A DNA stretch of 64,000 nucleotides, taken from the NCBI GenBank assembly GCA_934667425.1, contig CAKULV010000009.1, forward strand, positions 6,576-70,575, in the 5' to 3' direction. Positions within the stretch are counted from its first letter, which is position 1. Every line of letters begins with the position of its first letter. The position numbers were made by a program, and so were the translations under genes. Below, piece after piece: positions 60,363 to 64,000 of the stretch. The notes beneath the pieces are model-generated. The model was not told the DNA's origin. It was given only the letters and a program-made list of their open reading frames with translations, and ran no database searches. Origin of the DNA: an uncultured Kiritimatiellota bacterium (lineage in GTDB: Bacteria; Verrucomicrobiota; Kiritimatiellia; RFP12; UBA1067).

Positions 60363-60390
60363 ATTATATTTGTTTTTTTTTTGTTGTCAA
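60363..60390 (-). promoter_or_regulatory. Consensus promoter with A10 spacer tract for the second PATR gene
   Basis: TTGACA at 60390-60385 and TATAAT at 60368-60363 are perfect consensus boxes separated by 16 nt. The spacer is AC, then A10 (60382-60373), then CAAA. Adding one A gives the optimal 17-nt spacing. The leader is about 30 nt with AGGAGGG. Confidence 0.75.
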
Positions 60391-60438
60391 GCCAACGCAT
60401 TACGCACAAAACTATCTTGGGTCTAAAGCGTTGGGTTC

Positions 60439-62106
60439 CTACGGCGCGTCCCTCCGCCAGAGGTCGGCAATGCGGGCATTGAAGAGCGGGTTCAGGAACT
60501 CCGGGTCGATCGCCTCGCGCGGCATGACGCGCCGCGTGTCGTCCTCTCCCCACGCCGCGCACCTGGCGCCGTCCGCGACCGCCGCGAAGAGCTCCCTCGC
60601 GAGCGCGAGCGACGCCGCGTCCGGCTCGTGGCCTCCCGCGTGCGGCCTCCAGAGTAGCATGCCGCCCGCCTCGCGGTAGCGGCACGCGAACGTCCGCCCG
60701 ATTCCGAACCGCGCCGTGTCCCCGACCCCGCACGCGACGAGCGCTGGAGGCCCGCCGCGGGGCGGCTCCGGGAACACGCCGCACCCCAGCGCGCCCCACG
60801 CCGCCACGGGGAACGGCGGGGAGGCCTGGATGAGCGCGGCGAGCTGCCCTCCCGCCGAGTAGCCGAACACGAACGCCGGGAGCGGGCGCAGCGAATGCCT
60901 TTCGCGTAGCGTCCCCACCATGCGCCGCAGGGCCCCGGCGGCGCCGGCGACCGGCTCGCGGCACGCTTCCGCAGGGAACGACGGCGCGACGACGCACCAG
61001 CCCCGCCCTGCGGCCCACTCGGCGAAGCCCAGTTCGCGCAGCGACCTGCGCCCGTCCCACCCCCTCCCTCCGAGCAGGACGAGGATTCGCGAGTCGGCGC
61101 GGACGCCCTCCGGAACGGCGAACACGGCCTCCACGCCGCACACCGTCCCGGACGTCACGCGGGCGGCGGCCACAGGCGCTCCGGCGCGGAGGCCGGGGAC
61201 GCCCCACGCGGCGGCGACCTCCTCCGAGGGCAGCTCCACGCGGTCCTCCGGCATCACGCCGGCCGCCTCAGGCGATCCGGACGGGTAGTACGCGCCGTCC
61301 GCGTCGTCCCCCACGAACGCCGCGACGGAGGGCGGCGGGGCGGCGCCGCCGCCCAGGTCCTCCGGGTGCGCCCAGTGGTGGTGCGCGAGGAACGCCTTCG
61401 CGAGGCGCACAGACCCTTCCGGGACGTCGTGCGGGCGGTTCGGGAACGACCTCCACACCACGGGGACGCCCGCCCTGCGGCACGAGTCCGCGAAGCGGCG
61501 GCCTATCACGTACCTCGCCGTGTCCGCGTCGCCGCAGGTGACGAGCGCCGCGACGCCGCGCATCCTCGCGGACGGCGCGTGGAACACGCCGCAGGCGTGG
61601 CTCGTGTACGCCCGGCAGAGGTCGGGCCTCCACGCGGGGAACAGGTTCGACGCCTGGCTCCCGGCGGAGTAGCCGTAGAGTAGGAGGCCCTTGGTGGAGA
61701 CGCGGAACCTGGCGGCGATGGCGTCGAGCGCGTCGATGAGAGCGCGTCCCGACCACTGCTTCGGGTCCCAGTAGGCGTCGTCCCTGAGCGTGGGGGCGAC
61801 GAGGAACACGCCGTTCAGGTCAGCCCACGAGTCCCAGCCGAGCTTGCCGGAGACCTCCGGGCGGCCGTCGCAGTTGCGTCCGCCGAAGAGGACGAGTACG
61901 CGCCACCGCCCGCGACGGGCGGGGGAGTAGCCCTGCGGGACGCGGTACCAGACCTTCACGAGGGGGTTCTTCGGCGCGCGAGTCGCGACCTCCACGCATC
62001 CTATCTCAGGCCCCGTGGGGGCGGGGCCGTCCGCGAGGGCCGGGGCGGGCCACGCCAGCGGCAGGGCCAGGAGCGCGATGGCGGGGGCTGTCAGCCGTCC
62101 ACGCAC
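60439..62106 (-). CDS. Secreted protein with two tandem alpha/beta-hydrolase (esterase-like) domains
   Basis: The product has 555 residues from a GTG at 62106, which gives a clean signal peptide (RGRLTAPAIALLALPLAWPAPALA). The same frame is open to 62700, but that part is Arg/Pro-rich antisense-like sequence over the next gene. Two homologous domains follow: VLVLFGGRNCDGR, GLLLYGYSAGSQ (Ser147), CGDADTARYVIGRRFA, PHDVP (His226); then ILVLLGGRGWDGR, AFVFGYSAGGQ (Ser417), CGVGDTARFGIGRTFA, RPHAGGH (His493). Both keep the nucleophile. It resembles PHB-depolymerase/feruloyl-esterase-like hydrolases. GC is about 73% in sampled lines. It overlaps the upstream gene by 16 nt. Confidence 0.72.
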   Translation of the reverse strand: MRGRLTAPAIALLALPLAWPAPALADGPAPTGPEIGCVEVATRAPKNPLVKVWYRVPQGYSPARRGRWRVLVLFGGRNCDGRPEVSGKLGWDSWADLNGVFLVAPTLRDDAYWDPKQWSGRALIDALDAIAARFRVSTKGLLLYGYSAGSQASNLFPAWRPDLCRAYTSHACGVFHAPSARMRGVAALVTCGDADTARYVIGRRFADSCRRAGVPVVWRSFPNRPHDVPEGSVRLAKAFLAHHHWAHPEDLGGGAAPPPSVAAFVGDDADGAYYPSGSPEAAGVMPEDRVELPSEEVAAAWGVPGLRAGAPVAAARVTSGTVCGVEAVFAVPEGVRADSRILVLLGGRGWDGRRSLRELGFAEWAAGRGWCVVAPSFPAEACREPVAGAAGALRRMVGTLRERHSLRPLPAFVFGYSAGGQLAALIQASPPFPVAAWGALGCGVFPEPPRGGPPALVACGVGDTARFGIGRTFACRYREAGGMLLWRPHAGGHEPDAASLALARELFAAVADGARCAAWGEDDTRRVMPREAIDPEFLNPLFNARIADLWRRDAP

Positions 62107-63263
62107 GCGACGGGGATGCCTTTCGGGACGAGGTATGCCCACTCGCGGCAGCTGCCGAAGAGCAGGACGCGGCGGACGGGATGGAGATCGAGGCCGCGCG
62201 GAAAGCGCGTGGCGGGGCGGACGGGGATGGCCGCATCCGCGCCGGCGCGGGCGCGGACCTCGCGGAGGCTCCACGAGGCGTCGTACAGCGCGAGCGTCCG
62301 GGGCGCGTCGCCGGAGACGGCGTAGCCGCCCTGGACGCGCGGGGCGTCCCCCGGCGGCACGAGCGTGGCCGCGAACACGAGCAGCCCTGAGACGGCGGCG
62401 GAGGCGAGGATGCGGCGGGATGCTCCGCGCGGGGAGGTTGAGGCGCGGAGGCCGGAGGCCACGAGCCACGCTCCGAATGCGGCGAAGAGCGCAAGCGCGA
62501 GCCATGGGAGGATCAGTCCGGGGAGGCCAGGCCGGACATGCGCCGCGAGGCCGAATAGCGCTGGCCAGTCGAATACCGTGGAGGTACACGCCGAGAGGGC
62601 GAGGCCCGCGAACGCGATGCCGATGCGCGGGCTGCGCCGGATGCCGCACAGGGCAAGTAGGATGGACGCGAGCCACGCCCATCCGGCCATCCACCCGCAC
62701 TCGGCGATGAGGGTGAGGTGGGAGCCGACTAGTGTGCGGATCTCCGGGATGCGGTCGGGCAGCAGGTACGCGGAGGCGAGTGCGCCGGAGTTGCCCATGC
62801 CCACGCCGTCCGGGTTCGCGGCGAACAGCCTCAGTCCGGAGAGCCAGATGAGCGGGCGGTTGAGGATCGAGCCGTCAATGGAGAGGCGCGGCCACATCCG
62901 CCACAGCGCAATGGCGGCGACGGATACCGCGACAGGAAGCCGCAGAAGGAAGGACTCGGCAATGCGGCGGCGGGGCGCATCCTCCGGGGCGGATGGCCGG
63001 TTTGCCGCGTGGCGGCTCCATGCCGAAAGTAGACACCACGCAACCCATTCGAGGGCGGCGACGAGGATGCCAGTGCGCGACTGCGTGAGCAGGATCGCCG
63101 CGAAGAGCGCGGCGGAGAGTATGCGTCCGGCCCACGCCACGCGCCGCCATCCCCAGCACAGGGGAAGGAACGCACACGCGAGCGCCGCCGCGTGGTTCGG
63201 GTTGCCGAAGCCGAAGGAATATCTCAAAATGGCATCCATCATAATTAGATTTGGGCAGGCCAT
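62091..63263 (-). CDS. O-antigen ligase-like (Wzy_C) membrane protein
   Basis: The 390-residue inner-membrane protein contains features of the Wzy_C/WaaL family: YSFGFGNPNHAAALACAFLP, LLTQSRTGILVAALEW, and SILNRPLIWLSGLRLFAANPDG, followed by GNSGALASAYL. About eight helices are visible. The usual four or so N-terminal helices are missing; a separate 105-residue membrane protein is encoded just upstream. The C-terminal 110 residues form a soluble extension (VRRVLLFGSCREWAYL). AAAGG precedes the ATG at 63263. Its role in polysaccharide ligation or polymerisation is inference. Sampled GC is far above the window average. Confidence 0.6.
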   Translation of the reverse strand: MACPNLIMMDAILRYSFGFGNPNHAAALACAFLPLCWGWRRVAWAGRILSAALFAAILLTQSRTGILVAALEWVAWCLLSAWSRHAANRPSAPEDAPRRRIAESFLLRLPVAVSVAAIALWRMWPRLSIDGSILNRPLIWLSGLRLFAANPDGVGMGNSGALASAYLLPDRIPEIRTLVGSHLTLIAECGWMAGWAWLASILLALCGIRRSPRIGIAFAGLALSACTSTVFDWPALFGLAAHVRPGLPGLILPWLALALFAAFGAWLVASGLRASTSPRGASRRILASAAVSGLLVFAATLVPPGDAPRVQGGYAVSGDAPRTLALYDASWSLREVRARAGADAAIPVRPATRFPRGLDLHPVRRVLLFGSCREWAYLVPKGIPVACVDG

Positions 63264-63274
63264 TGGACAGCCTT

Positions 63275-63592
63275 TTACATCTGTATGAACCTATGGCGAA
63301 GTAAAGACAAAAGAAAAACAGCCATCGACATCCATGACAGAAATGACAGGTTTGCGACAACGTTCCCGTCCTTTTTCATATGCATGGAGGGAAAATTCAG
63401 GAAAGCAAGCATCAACCCAAAGACCTCAGGAAGGTATTGGCAGTCACAAAACAGCATCGAAACCATACAAACGAAGGCGCCCAACTTCACCACGGCAAAA
63501 CCTATGCGCGATCCATGCGCATTACGATCAAACACTGCTTCAACAAGAATAATCATCTGAAAAAGCAGAAGTGACCTGACAACTCGCTCCAT
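63275..63592 (-). CDS. Small polytopic membrane protein
   Basis: The 105-residue protein shows three to four hydrophobic segments: RSLLLFQMIILVEAVF, FAVVKLGAFVCMVSMLFC, VFGLMLAFLNF and LSWMSMAVFLLSLL. GGAGG lies 8 nt before the ATG, so it is a real gene. It ends 11 nt before the O-antigen-ligase-like gene. It may supply the N-terminal helices missing from that protein, either as a separate subunit or as the result of an old split. GC is only about 45%, much lower than the adjoining gene. No family is recognised. Confidence 0.55.
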   Translation of the reverse strand: MERVVRSLLLFQMIILVEAVFDRNAHGSRIGFAVVKLGAFVCMVSMLFCDCQYLPEVFGLMLAFLNFPSMHMKKDGNVVANLSFLSWMSMAVFLLSLLRHRFIQM

Positions 63593-63630
63593 GGCAGGGC
63601 CTCCATTACCCTTAAGGATAACTTCCGTGT

Positions 63631-63636
63631 ATCATA
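63631..63636 (-). promoter_or_regulatory. Possible -10 (TATGAT) for the small membrane-protein gene
   Basis: TATGAT lies 38 nt upstream of the ATG at 63592, straddling the stop of the preceding gene. No clear -35 accompanies it. Confidence 0.3.
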
Positions 63637-63988
63637 GGGGTCTAACTCCATCCTGCCTCTGCCTTTCCCTGACCCTCTCCTTAAGGGCCTTCATCTGTCT
63701 AACGAACTCCCGGCGGCTCTTCGTCATGAACATACCCATGGCCAAAGCGACTGTTGTACTGCCATAGGTATTGCCTGACTCCGCACGACTCCTCGTCTCA
63801 ATTCTTTCGTCCAGGACGTTCCTGAGCAAGTCCACATACACGCTGTCGCCTTCTCCGGTAATGGTAATCCCATACTCGCAGATTGCCAGGAACAGTTCCC
63901 CCTCCGCAATTACGCCATACTTTCCCGACACAATACGGGAATGCCATGGGGTGTAGTACTCCATCGTAAGTCCGGGGACTATCTCCAT
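63632..63988 (-). CDS. Hypothetical protein, possibly truncated by the window edge
   Basis: The called product has 118 residues from an ATG at 63988, but the frame stays open through the last 12 bases of the window, so this may be the C-terminus of a longer protein. An AGAGGAGG motif abuts that ATG with no spacing. Sequence features: EYYTPWHSRIVSGKYGVIAEGELFLAICEYG, then a Ser/Thr-rich hydrophobic patch (TTVALAMGMFM), then a basic helical tail (RRDEFV-like RREFVRQMKALKERVRERQRQ). I do not recognise the family. Confidence 0.45.
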   Translation of the reverse strand: MEIVPGLTMEYYTPWHSRIVSGKYGVIAEGELFLAICEYGITITGEGDSVYVDLLRNVLDERIETRSRAESGNTYGSTTVALAMGMFMTKSRREFVRQMKALKERVRERQRQDGVRPL

Positions 63989-64000
63989 CCTCCTCTTGCA

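Noticed and set aside
62107..62700. An N-terminal extension of the tandem hydrolase to position 62700
   Set aside because: The extra 198 codons are Arg/Pro-rich and overlap the ligase-like gene. The GTG at 62106 begins a clean signal peptide.
1..64000. tRNA, rRNA or riboswitch genes
   Set aside because: I looked for TTCGAAT-type T-loops, CCA-adjacent stems and conserved rRNA stretches on both strands and found none I could support.

Overview
The window looks like a chromosome segment of a Gram-negative, anaerobic-type, carbohydrate-degrading bacterium of the PVC superphylum, most likely Kiritimatiellota or a close verrucomicrobial relative. That assignment is inference. It rests on outer-membrane genes (lpxA, an lptF/lptG-type permease, tolB), two very large proteins with autotransporter-associated beta-strand (PATR) repeats, many secreted carbohydrate-active enzymes without susC/susD partners, a Tat-type 'MKRREF' exported protein, a Ser/Thr kinase, and GC of about 60% in sampled lines. 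Almost everything lies on the minus strand. The only plus-strand genes are one three-gene operon at 46245-50463. I saw no tRNA, rRNA, CRISPR array, integrase or transposase.

Layout. 1-1474: potC (cut by the window edge) and potB, polyamine ABC permeases. 1534-6959: a secreted putative glycosidase, thiamine pyrophosphokinase translationally coupled to a polytopic membrane protein, a DEDDh exonuclease, and a SurA-N-like protein. 6985-18149: a run of minus-strand genes, several with ATGA/GTGA overlaps, encoding an NAD synthase lacking its glutaminase half, two large putative glycosidases, a Tat-exported metallo-beta-lactamase-fold protein, a polysaccharide-deacetylase-like protein and a CE12-GH28 fusion. 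18208-23968: murJ, a GH78-type rhamnosidase and a GH-A clan glycosidase. Together these suggest pectin/rhamnogalacturonan degradation.

24001-33227: a palindromic repeat array, the first PATR surface protein, a two-subunit class I fumarase, a MacB-type ABC exporter, pyrF and a HAD phosphatase. 33432-46026: mostly housekeeping and envelope genes (tsaD, a PhnP-like hydrolase, a sugar porter, a Ser/Thr kinase, lepB, tolB, lpxA, lptF/G, ruvB).

46245-50463 (+): a small secreted protein, a FGE/SUMF1-fold protein without catalytic cysteines and a DUF6259-like secreted glycosidase. 50498-60326: a giant GH28 / concanavalin-like / transglutaminase-like protein and the second PATR protein, separated by a compound inverted-repeat element. 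60439-63988: a GC-rich pair (tandem-duplicated alpha/beta hydrolase and an O-antigen-ligase-like protein) beside a much AT-richer edge with two small genes.

Cross-cutting patterns seen directly. Several genes have an extended -10 (TGnTATAAT-like) only 6-12 nt before the start codon and no Shine-Dalgarno, implying leaderless mRNAs. Both PATR genes have near-consensus TTGACA promoters and palindromic repeats just downstream. One PATR gene has A10 tracts in both its promoter spacer and its first codons, as expected for phase variation. Three secreted proteins end in the same short motif G-x-(A/F)-(I/L)-x-(V/I)-R. Period-7 micro-repeats abut the 3' ends of several genes.
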